Assembly (NCBI RefSeq): GCF_009906955.1
Contig: NZ_CP047656.1
Span: forward strand, 3,781,001-3,845,000
DNA length: 64,000 nucleotides
DNA from: Paraglaciecola mesophila
GTDB lineage: Bacteria > Pseudomonadota > Gammaproteobacteria > Enterobacterales > Alteromonadaceae
Reading direction: 5' to 3'
Position numbers and translations under genes: made by a program. Shown here piece by piece: positions 17,263-27,324 of this stretch. Numbering within the stretch: the first letter of the stretch is position 1; every line of letters starts with the position of its first letter. The notes under the pieces are model-generated. The model was not told where the DNA came from. It was given only the letters and a program-made list of their open reading frames with translations, and did not search any database.

Positions 17263-19518
17263 TTACATTTCAAATTCTTTTTTGAAACGTAAACCAAACT
17301 CACGTCGGTCGTTACTGCGAACGATCCCAACAAAACCATTTTGCTGTAAGCGACCCTGGTCGTAGATTTCATCCGTTACGTTTTCACCGTAAAGGCTTAA
17401 CGACCAATCACCATTGACGGAGGTATAATTCACGTCAAAACCGAGAATGCTGCGAGAGTCGATAGTTTCGTTCGGATTGAAAACCGACTGTCCTTGCATC
17501 TCGTCACGGAACGAGTAATCCGCTTTAAATGCAAGCGTAGCACCGCTATCTAAGTCCATGTAGTAAGAAGGGGCTATCATTAGCGTCCATTCAGGGGTTA
17601 GAGCAGGGGAGTCACCTACGCCGACACCATTTACATTTTCGTCTACTTGGGTAATTTCTGCGTCAAGGAAACCTACTGCCGCGCGAAGCGAGAAATTGTC
17701 AGTGACATCAACCGTGGCTTCAAGCTCGATACCTTTAGCTTCTGATTTACCGGCATTTTCTGTAATGGTCACAAAACCGCCACCAGCAGTAGGATCGGAA
17801 AATGGTAAGGCTAGGTCGTCGTATTTCGTAATAAATACCGCGGCAAGTAATGATACGTTTTCAGCGATTTTACCTTTTAAACCAGTTTCATAGTTGATCG
17901 ATGTGGTCTCGTCAAACTGTACGAACTGGACGTCTCCACCAAATGGACGCGGTGGGAACCCACCTGTTTGATAACCTTTTTGTACTTGAGCGTAAACATT
18001 CAAACCATTGTCTAACTGATATGCTGCGTTTATATCCCAGGTGACTTCGCTAAATTCAGCGCTTCTATACGCTCGCTCAGCAAAACTTGGGAACAAGGCA
18101 TCAGCATCTTTCTTGTCTTTCGAGTAACGTAAACCACCGCCGACGGTCAGTTTTTCAGACAGATCGTATGATGCATTGGCATAAATCGCGAAAGCGTCGG
18201 TTTCTTGATGTAAATCGAAGAAGCCATAGTCACCGCCGAATCCAGTTGGAGTGCCGTCATTATTCAGCGCACCTGGCGTGTTGAATGGGCTAAATACCCA
18301 AGGACCTGACTCGGTGGATCCTTCTTCATTGAAGAAGTACACACCTGACACAAAGTCGTAGTTATCAAAGGTACCATTGACTTGCAGTTCAACTGAATAT
18401 TGGTCTGCTTCGCCAGTTTCAGGGAATTCTGATAAATTCAGGGGTGATGCATCATCATCCAATCCGCCTTCGTAATCAGAGCTGCGGAAGCTGGTGATGA
18501 GTTTGGTGGCATAGTTTTCATTGATGTCCCAGTTGGCGGTAATTGACGCGCCCCATCCAGCAGACGCTGTGGATTCAAGCCCCGGCACTGTAGTACCTAA
18601 ATCATCAGGATCAGCGGGGATCAAATCAGGCGTTAATAATGGGAAATCACCGTTGAATATATCCGCCGGATCTGGACTTGGGTCAGTGAATTCTATGGTG
18701 TAAGGCGACTGACCACTTTCATTATCGTAGCCATCTACTGCAAATAAAAGCGAGAAGTTATTGCTGACACGCCAGTTGGCAGATAAACGGCCACTGAATT
18801 CTTGCTCTTCACCAATTTCTTTTTCAGGGTTTGCTAGGTTAACAGCTTCACCTACGCCGTCGCGCTTTTTGAATGAACCACTAGCGGCAATGCTGACATC
18901 ATCGTTAATGTCACCATTGATGTATAGATCAGCGGCCACACGGCCTAGGGTTCCCACTTTAGCGGCTACACTAGCCATGGACTCATCGCCTGGCTTTTTA
19001 GTGATGATATTAACAGCACCACCTAGCGTATTACGGCCGTACAACGTACCTTGCGGGCCGCGTAATACTTCAACGCTAGCAATATTAGGTAGACTCAGGT
19101 TGGCACCCATTTGGCGACCAAGGTAAACGCCATCAACATAAACGCCCACGCCAGGATCGGTCGTGATGATGTGGTCTTGTAGGCCAATTCCGCGAATAAA
19201 GATTGATGCGTGTGCAGAGTTACCTGCACCGTAGCGGCTCACATTTAGGTTAGGCACGTATTTACCCACATCATCTAAGTTACTGATGTTGGCATCTTCC
19301 ATGAAGCTGTCGCTTAAAGATGTGATCGCAGTAGGAGATTCGAACAAGCTTTCAGTACGCTTACGCGCTGTGACGGTAATGTTCTCAAAGTCATCACTTG
19401 ATGCTTGTTCGGATTCAACGGTTTGCGCGCTAACGTTACTTGCTAAGGCTAATGACACTGCTGCGCCAAGTAAGGTGAGTTTGCGTGAAAATGTATGTGT
19501 GTGTGCTGTCGGGCCCAA
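17263..19518 (-). CDS. TonB-dependent receptor, substrate unknown
   Basis: An outer-membrane TonB-dependent receptor of about 751 residues. After the signal peptide (LTLLGAAVSLALASNVSAQ) come the ENITVTARKRTESL region and a plug with FIRGIGLQDH, VYLGRQMGANL and the VEVLRGPQGTLYGRNTLGG signature. The C-terminus ends FGLRFKKEFEM. The best start is a TTG at 19518 with GGAG seven bases upstream, which directly precedes the positive n-region of the signal peptide. A longer frame from 19551 has a poorer context. It is monocistronic by the terminator behind it and the divergent gene in front. The sequence belongs to the broad iron/xenosiderophore-like group, but the ligand cannot be named. Confidence 0.9.
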   Translation of the reverse strand: MGPTAHTHTFSRKLTLLGAAVSLALASNVSAQTVESEQASSDDFENITVTARKRTESLFESPTAITSLSDSFMEDANISNLDDVGKYVPNLNVSRYGAGNSAHASIFIRGIGLQDHIITTDPGVGVYVDGVYLGRQMGANLSLPNIASVEVLRGPQGTLYGRNTLGGAVNIITKKPGDESMASVAAKVGTLGRVAADLYINGDINDDVSIAASGSFKKRDGVGEAVNLANPEKEIGEEQEFSGRLSANWRVSNNFSLLFAVDGYDNESGQSPYTIEFTDPSPDPADIFNGDFPLLTPDLIPADPDDLGTTVPGLESTASAGWGASITANWDINENYATKLITSFRSSDYEGGLDDDASPLNLSEFPETGEADQYSVELQVNGTFDNYDFVSGVYFFNEEGSTESGPWVFSPFNTPGALNNDGTPTGFGGDYGFFDLHQETDAFAIYANASYDLSEKLTVGGGLRYSKDKKDADALFPSFAERAYRSAEFSEVTWDINAAYQLDNGLNVYAQVQKGYQTGGFPPRPFGGDVQFVQFDETTSINYETGLKGKIAENVSLLAAVFITKYDDLALPFSDPTAGGGFVTITENAGKSEAKGIELEATVDVTDNFSLRAAVGFLDAEITQVDENVNGVGVGDSPALTPEWTLMIAPSYYMDLDSGATLAFKADYSFRDEMQGQSVFNPNETIDSRSILGFDVNYTSVNGDWSLSLYGENVTDEIYDQGRLQQNGFVGIVRSNDRREFGLRFKKEFEM

Positions 19519-19877
19519 GTGTGCTCTCCAAGTTGTTCTGACGCACAGCAAAGCAAGAAGCTCAAGGATTAACTGCTTGTGGTAGTGGTTGCGTCATTAT
19601 AGTTATGGTTCTTTTTTACTCCGCATTGTGACAATGGCAGTCACAAGCAATTCATAAGTAAAAAGAGTATCGAGAGGGGTCTCTTGGGCGGATAGTATAA
19701 ACTAATGCGCTATTAATGTTTACGTTTTATTACACTTTTTAAATGCAACAATTTGGTGATTCATCCTCCTAATCGCAGCGACAAAGGTTTATTTTTTGAC
19801 AACGACACTACTGCATACCTTTGCCGGCTTGGTTAACGTACAATGTTCTTTTTGAACACGCGAAAGAGCAAGGTTAT
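19519..19877. other. Divergent intergenic region
   Basis: About 360 bases between the divergent TonB receptor and ylqF genes. It must hold promoters for both. The only notable motif is an inverted repeat TTGTGAC/GTCACAA at 19626-19646 with a 7-base centre. No convincing promoter pair could be fixed by eye. Confidence 0.4.
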
Positions 19878-20882
19878 ATGTCGATTCATTGGTATCCAGG
19901 GCACATGCACAAGGCCCAGAAGGAAATAAAAGAGTTATTGCCACAAGTAGATTTATTGATAGAAGTGCTTGATGCGCGAATTCCTTACTCCAGTGAAAAC
20001 CCTGCCATCGCTGCTATTCGTGGTGACACGCCTTGTATCAAGGTATTAAGTAAGTCTGATTTAGCTGACCCAGAAGTAACGGCAATCTGGCAGGCGCACT
20101 TGGAACAAGAGCGCGGTGTGAAAACATTTACTACTACCACTGAACAACCGCAAAAAATGAAACAAATCATCGATTTGTGCAGAAAAATGCTGCCTGAAAA
20201 AGACGCCAGTATCAAAACCATCAATACCATGATCTGTGGAATTCCAAATGTGGGTAAATCAACGCTTATCAATATATTGGCAGAGCGCATTATCGCCAAA
20301 ACGGGCAATGAACCTGCTGTTACCAAAGCACAGCAACGTATCAATTTAGGCAGTGGGATTATTCTTTTCGATACACCGGGTATTTTATGGCCTAAAGTTG
20401 AAAACCCGCAAAGTAGTTATCGTTTAGCCACTACAGGTGCAATTAAAGATACCGCGATGGAATATGACGACGTGGGCTTTTTTGCGGCTGATTATTTAAT
20501 AAAAGCGTACCCAGATTTACTCAAAGAGCGCTACAAGCTTGAGCATATCCCAGATACTGAAATTGAATTTTTAGAAATGGCAGCAGCCCAGCGCGGTGCT
20601 TTGCGAGCGGGGGGGCGCGTGAACTTACATAAAATATGTGAAGTGCTGGTCAATGAATTCCGCTCAGGTAAGTTAGGACGTATCAGTCTAGAAACCCCTG
20701 ATATGGTACTCAAAGAAGAAGCCGAAATGGCTGCGGCTGAATTGAAAAAAGCTGAAGAAAAGGCCCAGCGCAAAGAGCGCTTCAAAACGGGGTCTGCCAC
20801 TCGTGATAAAAAGGCCCAGAAAGAGCACCGCATAGAACGAGTGCAGCGACGCAGCAAAGAAAAGCAAACGCGCAAAAAGTAG
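19878..20882 (+). CDS. ylqF: Ribosome biogenesis GTPase YlqF/RbgA
   Basis: A circularly permuted GTPase of 334 residues that acts in maturation of the 50S ribosomal subunit. It begins with the family hallmark HWYPGHMHKAQ, then has the G4-like LSKSDL, G1 GIPNVGKSTLIN and G3 DTPG in the permuted order G4-G1-G3. The C-terminal 60 residues are very rich in Lys, Arg and Glu, a probable rRNA-binding tail. The start at 19878 (MSIHW) with AAGG upstream is preferred to an upstream ATG at 19821 because the family begins here. Single gene by orientation. Confidence 0.93.
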   Translation: MSIHWYPGHMHKAQKEIKELLPQVDLLIEVLDARIPYSSENPAIAAIRGDTPCIKVLSKSDLADPEVTAIWQAHLEQERGVKTFTTTTEQPQKMKQIIDLCRKMLPEKDASIKTINTMICGIPNVGKSTLINILAERIIAKTGNEPAVTKAQQRINLGSGIILFDTPGILWPKVENPQSSYRLATTGAIKDTAMEYDDVGFFAADYLIKAYPDLLKERYKLEHIPDTEIEFLEMAAAQRGALRAGGRVNLHKICEVLVNEFRSGKLGRISLETPDMVLKEEAEMAAAELKKAEEKAQRKERFKTGSATRDKKAQKEHRIERVQRRSKEKQTRKK

Positions 20883-21053
20883 TCCCAACCTTAGCCAGTA
20901 TTTAACCACTGGGTGCAAATGTAAAAGGACGTAATTAAAAGCGGCTTGAATGAATAGTGGTACTCTTCGAGTTCAAGCAGCATAGCGTTGCTTCATTTAA
21001 AATTCGCCATATGATTATGAGTGGGCAACTTTATATCGGAATTGGTTTAGGGG

Positions 21054-22028
21054 TTAACGTAAGCCAATTCGGCACAAAATATCATGCATTTGCTGTTGCA
21101 AAAGTAGACTTGTCGATAGGGGCATAAGCCTTGCCTCCTTTTCGCCATCGAGTATGCACTGACTGGCCGCATCTATTTGAAACTCGAAGCCAGACCCCTC
21201 TCTGTTTTCTATGAATTCCTCGACTTTTTCATCTAGCTGAAACAAGCTACAACGATCTGCTCGCCAAAAGTTAGGTATGTCGATATACCCATTTTCGCCG
21301 ATGATATAAGCCGAGTTTTGCAACTTTGCTCTAAATGAACAAGCCAAGGTGGCGGTTGCATCTGGGTACTGTGCGATCAGTGTCAGATCGTCTTCTACAC
21401 CGGTTTTCGCTAGCTTATGACTTACTAAACTAAGATCGGGCAACTGATTTATAAAGTATTGCGCGATGGCTAAGGTATAAATTCCCATATCCAACAGGCA
21501 GCCCCCAGCAAGCGCTGGATCATACATGCGATCACCCTCTACAAACTTTACGGGATAACCAAAATCGGCTTTGATGTGAACGATTTTGCCAATGCGCCCC
21601 CTGTCTACCCATTCTTTCGCTTTCATGATCGCAGGCAAAAAATAGCTCCACATGCCTTCCATTAGAAAGCAGTCCTTGTTTCGCGCAATGGCGATTAACG
21701 CTTGGCACTGCTCTGGGGTAACGGTTATTGGTTTTTCGCACAGCACATGCTTTCCGGCATTTAGTGCTGCACTTGCTTGCTCAAAATGAAAGTTATGCGG
21801 CGTGGCAATGTAAATGGCATCTACGTGTGGATGTTGATAAAGGGCGTGATAACCTTCAAGCGCATCAGGAATATTATAGGTTTTAGCAAAGTTTTGAGCA
21901 TCTTCAAGAGTGCGAGAAGCGACCGCCCTTAGCTCGGCAAATTGAGTATGCTGAATGTCTTTGCAAAAGGTGTGGGCAATACGCCCAGCGCCTAAAACGC
22001 CCCAGCGTACTTTTTGTTCAACAGTCAT
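21054..22028 (-). CDS. Gfo/Idh/MocA-family oxidoreductase
   Basis: A 324-residue NAD(P)-dependent sugar or cyclitol oxidoreductase. It has the N-terminal Rossmann motif GVLGAGRIAHTF, the ATPHNFH segment and the family-defining CEKPITV around residue 100. It resembles the trans-1,2-dihydrodiol dehydrogenase-like subgroup. The position of the substrate-domain residues does not allow a specific substrate to be named. The gene stands alone, about 170 bases after the convergent ylqF stop and with 260 bases before the divergent DUF3718 gene. Confidence 0.87.
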   Translation of the reverse strand: MTVEQKVRWGVLGAGRIAHTFCKDIQHTQFAELRAVASRTLEDAQNFAKTYNIPDALEGYHALYQHPHVDAIYIATPHNFHFEQASAALNAGKHVLCEKPITVTPEQCQALIAIARNKDCFLMEGMWSYFLPAIMKAKEWVDRGRIGKIVHIKADFGYPVKFVEGDRMYDPALAGGCLLDMGIYTLAIAQYFINQLPDLSLVSHKLAKTGVEDDLTLIAQYPDATATLACSFRAKLQNSAYIIGENGYIDIPNFWRADRCSLFQLDEKVEEFIENREGSGFEFQIDAASQCILDGEKEARLMPLSTSLLLQQQMHDILCRIGLR

Positions 22029-22289
22029 ACTTGGCTCCTTCCTCAGGTTATTTAATGGAATTGGTATTACTTAATATATTTTGCAGACACTAAGCATTGT
22101 TGAGGAAAAATGCATTTGCTTTTTTTTGCACAAACGTGAACCGAATCAATCAAAAAATGAAATTTAACCTATTTAAGGTATTAACCGGCATACCTTAGTA
22201 TCGCCTTATAGATTTTACTGTCAGGGAGATTGCGCTTTAATTACCTCAACGAAACGAGATACTTAAACGAATTACCCGAGGAATTGACC

Positions 22290-22685
22290 ATGTTGAAAAT
22301 AGTTAAAACTTCTATCGCTATCGCTGCCACTTCATTATTTATGTCGGGAGCAGCACAAGCTGACGTAGCAGAAGCATTACAGAATATTTGTACCATAGTA
22401 AAAGCAGACGACAAGGGCGAACTACGTAAAAAAATGAAACGTGTTCAGTCTGATTATCGTTTGAAATTGCAAGACTACTACTCAGGCATTTCATGTGGCG
22501 GTAACAGTCTAATTCGCACCGCGATGTTAAGCGATGCAGTTGAAGCCGGTACATTACTGGTGAAGAAAATGCCTAAAAGTGATTTATCTACACCTGAGCA
22601 AGACGGTAAGACTGTTATTGCTTGGGCAACTGAAAACGGTTTGAACGCGTCACCTATTATGAGTGTGTTAAACGACCGTATTTAA
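22290..22685 (+). CDS. Small periplasmic DUF3718 protein
   Basis: A 131-residue exported protein with a clear signal peptide (MLKIVKTSIAIAATSLFMSGAAQA). The mature part holds ICTIVKADDKGELRKKMK and YYSGISCGGNSLIRTAM, features of the DUF3718 family, with two conserved cysteines that could form a disulfide in the periplasm. Start at 22290 has GAGGAA upstream and matches the signal peptide; an earlier in-frame ATG at 22230 is less likely. It is followed by a strong terminator, so it is monocistronic. Function unknown. Confidence 0.85.
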   Translation: MLKIVKTSIAIAATSLFMSGAAQADVAEALQNICTIVKADDKGELRKKMKRVQSDYRLKLQDYYSGISCGGNSLIRTAMLSDAVEAGTLLVKKMPKSDLSTPEQDGKTVIAWATENGLNASPIMSVLNDRI

Positions 22686-22768
22686 TTAAATACCGCACCC
22701 GTATAAGATGCCTATATTGGTGCCCCAGTTTCAACATGGTAAGCAGGTAGCGCTACTTGCTCCTTAGA

Positions 22769-22797
22769 AAATGGCCCCTTTTGGGGCTATTTTTTTA
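22769..22797 (+). terminator. Intrinsic terminator after the DUF3718 gene
   Basis: GGCCCC, loop TTTT and GGGGCT are followed by ATTTTTTT, a classical GC stem plus T-tract about 85 bases after the stop codon. Confidence 0.85.
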
Positions 22798-22987
22798 TCT
22801 GTTCCCCCTAACATATTGCTATTTTACTCTTGCTCTCTAAAAGAAGGAGGATTGGCTGTTGAATAGCTGAATTTTGGCCTCTTATTAACAGGACAATTTC
22901 CCTCGTGAGCGTGTGCTCATCTCTGCGTATTACTCGCTAGTCAACATTAACCTGTTTATGCTATTTTGGGCGGGTTTACACATCGTC
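22798..22987. other. Leader region of the GGDEF gene
   Basis: Together with the preceding 110 bases this is a 302-base stretch without a confirmed gene. An in-frame GTG at 22913 would add 25 residues with an extra hydrophobic stretch to the next gene. No clear ribosome-binding site or operator was recognised. Confidence 0.35.
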
Positions 22988-24895
22988 ATGAGTCGAAAAG
23001 GAATACTATTGCTTAAATGTGTCTTGGGGTATGTTCTTTTTATTGTAGTAACAATGCCTAGTGCGATTGCTGCAGAGGCTGTTGCGTTTCATTTTTCCAA
23101 GCAATATGACGTGTTAACTCAACAGTTGAACTCTCAACCTCAGCAGGTTTTGACTCAATTACTTAGTAGCCCCCCTCCATCTGATATGCCCGTGTCACAA
23201 AAAGCGGAATATTACGCCATATTAAGTGATACCTATTACGCATTAACGTATCCACAAAAGGCCATTGAAAGTGCACGCCAAGGACTATCTTTTATCACTC
23301 AACAGCATGAACCCTGGTTGTATCACAACCTTAGCTTGATAGAAGCCAGCGCCCTAGAAATGGCAGGAAAACCCTTCGAAGCGTTGCACAAAGTAGACGC
23401 AGCTATCGGCTGGGCACAAGAAAATGAGGATGAAAAAACCTATTTGCTTGGCTTATATGTACGTGGTTCGCTGTTTACTTCGCTGAACGAATATAATGCA
23501 GCTGCAGAGAGTTATTTAGAAGCCTACAACCAAACAACCTCTTACACAGGTAAAATCTCAAAAGCGAACATTGCCGGCATGCTAGGCGTGATGTACGACA
23601 ATCGAGGTGATTATGCCTTGGCGATCCCATATTTCGCTGAAGCCGTTGCGCACGCGCGTAAAAATGATGAATCGCTGAATTTGAGCATAGTGTTATATGG
23701 TTTGGGTTCAGCCAATTTTCGGGTCGGAAATGTTGAGATAGGTGAAGCGCAGATCCTAGAGTCTGCAGATATTGCCAAATCGCTAGGAGATACCCAAGGC
23801 GTAGGGTACGCGCTTAAATTACTCGCTGAAGTAAGTATAAAAAAGCAGGATTATGCCCTTGCAGAGCAACGTTTACATGAAGCGGCTGACATATTTGCCA
23901 ATAGTGAAAATAAACCGATAGATTTTCAGATTGCGAAAAGTCTATTTGTTGTGGCTTTAGCTCAGCATAATTACCAAAAGGCGTTGAGGTATTCGCGCAT
24001 TGCTAAAGCCAACTTAGACTCAGACCTGATGCCCACCGAAACCATTGAATTGACTTCTTTAGAAGGGAAACTCGCCGCAGCGCAAGGAGACTACCAAGCA
24101 GCCTATGAACACAGCTCTCAAGCCCTAAGCTTGAGTGAAAAATATCACGAAAGCCGCAGTGCTGAGCAAATTCATACCGTGCGAGCTATCTACAAAGTAC
24201 GCGCGTCTGAACAAGCCAATCAATTATTGGAACATCAAAATCGGCTACAGCGCTTTGCCTTGAGCGCGCAAGAGCAACGAAACATGTATTTGTGGTCATT
24301 TATAGCGGTTGTGTTAGTGGTTTGTTGTTTACTCGCTGTGATGGTTTATCGAGTAAAGGCACAAAGTCGTGCGCTAGTTAAGTTAGCTACCACAGATGAT
24401 CTAACGGGCTTATACAATCGCCGGTATATTATAGAGCAGCTTGAAAGGCAAGTGATTGCAGCCAGCCGATATGGCTATGACTTGTGTGTCGCCATCATCG
24501 ATTTAGATTTTTTCAAGAAGATAAACGACAGTTATGGCCATGCTGTGGGAGATCAGGTGTTGCTTGAGTTTAGCCGCGTGTGCAGTGACAACTTGCGAAG
24601 AACAGATTTACTTGGCCGTATCGGTGGGGAAGAATTTTTAGTGCTTTTACCGCATACAACGTTGCAAGACGGGTATGACGCCCTCGATAGTTTGCGTTGC
24701 AAAGTGTCACAACTACGTGATGTGGTGGGAATTCAAGACTTATCGATTAGTGCTTCGGTAGGATTAACCTCCAATACGCCGAATCTTGATGGGATGCAGC
24801 TTATGGCCAACGCCGATATCGCCCTGTATCAGGCAAAAACAGGTGGGCGCGACCAGACCATCATCCATCCGACGAGTTCAACGTCCGTTTCATAA
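22988..24895 (+). CDS. TPR-containing membrane diguanylate cyclase
   Basis: A 635-residue protein with a signal peptide or anchor at about 1-30, a periplasmic alpha-helical repeat region of TPR type over roughly 40-430, a single transmembrane segment (MYLWSFIAVVLVVCCLLAVM) near 435-460 and a cytoplasmic GGDEF domain. The active-site motif is GGEEF at 546-550. An RRTD inhibitory I-site lies six residues earlier, so it should synthesise cyclic di-GMP under product inhibition. The periplasmic TPR sensor would respond to an unknown protein or peptide. Start at 22988 (MSRKG) is favoured by the signal peptide, with a longer GTG start at 22913 possible. The gene precedes polB by 19 bases. Confidence 0.92.
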   Translation: MSRKGILLLKCVLGYVLFIVVTMPSAIAAEAVAFHFSKQYDVLTQQLNSQPQQVLTQLLSSPPPSDMPVSQKAEYYAILSDTYYALTYPQKAIESARQGLSFITQQHEPWLYHNLSLIEASALEMAGKPFEALHKVDAAIGWAQENEDEKTYLLGLYVRGSLFTSLNEYNAAAESYLEAYNQTTSYTGKISKANIAGMLGVMYDNRGDYALAIPYFAEAVAHARKNDESLNLSIVLYGLGSANFRVGNVEIGEAQILESADIAKSLGDTQGVGYALKLLAEVSIKKQDYALAEQRLHEAADIFANSENKPIDFQIAKSLFVVALAQHNYQKALRYSRIAKANLDSDLMPTETIELTSLEGKLAAAQGDYQAAYEHSSQALSLSEKYHESRSAEQIHTVRAIYKVRASEQANQLLEHQNRLQRFALSAQEQRNMYLWSFIAVVLVVCCLLAVMVYRVKAQSRALVKLATTDDLTGLYNRRYIIEQLERQVIAASRYGYDLCVAIIDLDFFKKINDSYGHAVGDQVLLEFSRVCSDNLRRTDLLGRIGGEEFLVLLPHTTLQDGYDALDSLRCKVSQLRDVVGIQDLSISASVGLTSNTPNLDGMQLMANADIALYQAKTGGRDQTIIHPTSSTSVS

Positions 24896-24914
24896 TTAGG
24901 TTTGCCTAGATACT

Positions 24915-27272
24915 ATGGGAAATTCAAATCGAGGATTCATTCTTACCTCAGATCTGCGTGATATCTCAGGTCAAACCTGCTTAGAATTTTGGCTGTCTAG
25001 TGCTGAGGGGCCCGTCAAGGTAACAACGACTCCACAACAAAGTGTATTTTTCATTAGTCAGCAGAACACAGCGCAGGCAAAAGACATCCTAGCGAATAGT
25101 CAAATTCCCTGTCAGATTAATGCGCTGGCGTTAAAGCGCTTCGATCAGCAACCGGTGAGCGCAGTGTATTTCTCGCGTGCCAAACAAGTTTATGCGGCAA
25201 AAGAGCGCTTACGAGTACACGGCATTACCTGCTACGAAGCTGATGTTCGCTTAGCTGAACGTTATCTTATGGAGCGTTTTATCTACGCCAGTGTCGATAT
25301 TCGCGGGATCAAGCAAAACACGTCAAAATATCCTAGTTATACCCAAAGTCAGCTTAAACCCGGCCAATATACGCCGTCATTTTCCGTACTTTCCGTAGAC
25401 ATTGAGTGCAGTGAGAAGGGGGAGTTGTATTCTATTGGGTTAGCCAGCAGTACATACCAAGCTGTGTTTATGATTGGTGATAATCAGCAGGGCCCCGAAT
25501 TTATCCAATGGGTGGCCGATGAGAAGACGTTACTTCAATGCTTTATCGCTGCAATACAATACCAAGATCCCGACATTATCATTGGTTGGAACGTGGTTAA
25601 TTTCGATTTTCGTCTGCTGATTGAGCGCGCTCAATTGTATAACCTAAAGCTGACGTTGGGCCGTGGCGGTGAAGCGGTGTATTGGCGAGATGCACCAAAC
25701 GAAGTCAATCAAGGTTACATTAGCATGCCTGGGCGGGTGGTAATTGACGGTATTGATGCGCTAAAAACAGCTACTTATCAGTTCGCTAGTTTCAGTTTAG
25801 AGTTTGTCGCCCAAGCGCTTTTAGGCAAAGGCAAACTTACCGATGATGTGGATGACCGCCTAGCGAAAATTAAACACGACTTTGTGCATAACAAGGTGAA
25901 ACTGGCTAAATACAATCTACAAGATTGCCAGCTTGTGCTGGAGATATTTGAGCACACCAAAATGTTGGACTTTCTGACCTTACGTAGTCAATTAACTGGC
26001 CTTGAGTTGAATAGAGTGGGCGGGTCAGTGGCAGCGTTTGTTAACCTGTATTTACCTAAGCTGCACAGAGCGGGGTATATTTCCCCTAATCGGCCAGTTG
26101 ATGGCGGTTTAGCAAGCCCAGGAGGATACGTGATGACCTCAACTCCTGGGTTATATCGCAACGTTTTAGTACTTGATTTTAAAAGTCTTTACCCTTCAAT
26201 TATTCGCACATTTAAAATTGATCCCCTAGGATTAGTCGAAGGACTACGTGCACCAAATAATGGCATCCAAGGTTTCAAAGGGGCTGTTTTTAGCCGTGAG
26301 CAGCATTTTTTGCCAGACATTATAACCTCCTTATGGCAGCAAAGAGATAGGGCTAAACGTGATAAAGATGCGGCTCGCTCGCAGGCTATCAAAATATTGA
26401 TGAATTCGTTTTATGGGGTACTTGGTTCCGGTGGTTGTCCTTTTTACGATACGCGCTTGGCCAGTTCAATCACCCTGCGTGGCCATGAAATTATGCAAAC
26501 TACAGCCTCCTGGGTCGAAAGCATGGGCTACAAAGTGATTTACGGCGACACGGATTCTATTTTTGTGTGGTTAGGAGACGAAATGCAAGCCGAGCAAGGC
26601 TTTGACGTGGGTCTGCAATTGCAACAATCGATCAACCAGCGCTGGGATGAACACATCGCCGAACAGCACCGTGTGGAGAACTTTTTAGAGATTGAATTTG
26701 AAACCCAGTTTAATCGTTTTCTAATGCCAACGATCCGAGGTTCAGAACTAGGAAGTAAAAAGCGTTATGCGGGTTTAAAACGACGCCAAGGTGAGGAAGA
26801 CGAGTTAGTGTTTAAAGGGTTAGAGTCGGTGCGCTCTGACTGGACGCCTATGGCGAAAACGTTTCAGTTAGCCTTATACCAGAAGGTTTTTGCTGGGCAA
26901 GAAGTCAGCGCCTACATTCAGCAGTTTATTGGGCAAATACGCACTGGTGAGCTGGATGAGCATCTGGTGTATCGCAAACGTATTAGGCGTCCGTTAGCGC
27001 AATATGTTAAAAATATTCCCCCTCATGTGAAAGCTGCTCGTTTGGCTGACGAGCAAAATGAACAGCTTGGTAAACCCTTGCGTTATCAGCACAAAGGGCA
27101 AATTGCTTATGTTATAACCTTAAATGGTGCACAACCTATTGAATATCAAAGCTGCTCGTTAGATTATGAACATTATATCGAAAAACAAATTAAACCCATT
27201 GCAGAAAGTATTCTGCCCTTCATCGGGGTGTCATTCACCGACATAACCAGTGCTCAGTTGGGTTTATTTTAG
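24915..27272 (+). CDS. polB: DNA polymerase II (family B)
   Basis: A family B DNA polymerase with proofreading, 785 residues (E. coli PolB has 783), used in replication restart and repair. Exo I has Asp162 and Glu164 (VDIEC), Exo II is in IIGWNVVNFDF, and Exo III in YNLQDCQLV. The polymerase motifs are A, DFKSLYPSI with Asp421, and C, YGDTDS at 543-548 with both catalytic Asp residues. Motif B lies in the KILMNSFYGVLG segment. In E. coli polB is SOS-induced; no LexA box is seen here, and the gene lies only 19 bases behind the diguanylate cyclase gene, so it may be read through from that promoter. Confidence 0.96.
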   Translation: MGNSNRGFILTSDLRDISGQTCLEFWLSSAEGPVKVTTTPQQSVFFISQQNTAQAKDILANSQIPCQINALALKRFDQQPVSAVYFSRAKQVYAAKERLRVHGITCYEADVRLAERYLMERFIYASVDIRGIKQNTSKYPSYTQSQLKPGQYTPSFSVLSVDIECSEKGELYSIGLASSTYQAVFMIGDNQQGPEFIQWVADEKTLLQCFIAAIQYQDPDIIIGWNVVNFDFRLLIERAQLYNLKLTLGRGGEAVYWRDAPNEVNQGYISMPGRVVIDGIDALKTATYQFASFSLEFVAQALLGKGKLTDDVDDRLAKIKHDFVHNKVKLAKYNLQDCQLVLEIFEHTKMLDFLTLRSQLTGLELNRVGGSVAAFVNLYLPKLHRAGYISPNRPVDGGLASPGGYVMTSTPGLYRNVLVLDFKSLYPSIIRTFKIDPLGLVEGLRAPNNGIQGFKGAVFSREQHFLPDIITSLWQQRDRAKRDKDAARSQAIKILMNSFYGVLGSGGCPFYDTRLASSITLRGHEIMQTTASWVESMGYKVIYGDTDSIFVWLGDEMQAEQGFDVGLQLQQSINQRWDEHIAEQHRVENFLEIEFETQFNRFLMPTIRGSELGSKKRYAGLKRRQGEEDELVFKGLESVRSDWTPMAKTFQLALYQKVFAGQEVSAYIQQFIGQIRTGELDEHLVYRKRIRRPLAQYVKNIPPHVKAARLADEQNEQLGKPLRYQHKGQIAYVITLNGAQPIEYQSCSLDYEHYIEKQIKPIAESILPFIGVSFTDITSAQLGLF

Positions 27273-27324
27273 TAAGATATTACGCACTGCTTTTGATAAG
27301 CCCCATGGTTTTAAGGAGAGAATT

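Noticed and set aside
17166..17372. 68-codon open frame overlapping the end of the second TonB receptor
   Set aside because: Runs through the terminator hairpin and the receptor 3' end in another frame; no start signal.
19626..19646. Inverted repeat TTGTGAC/GTCACAA in the ylqF/TonB receptor intergenic region, CRP-like
   Set aside because: The TGTGA and TCACA halves are 9 bases apart instead of 6, so it does not fit the CRP site.
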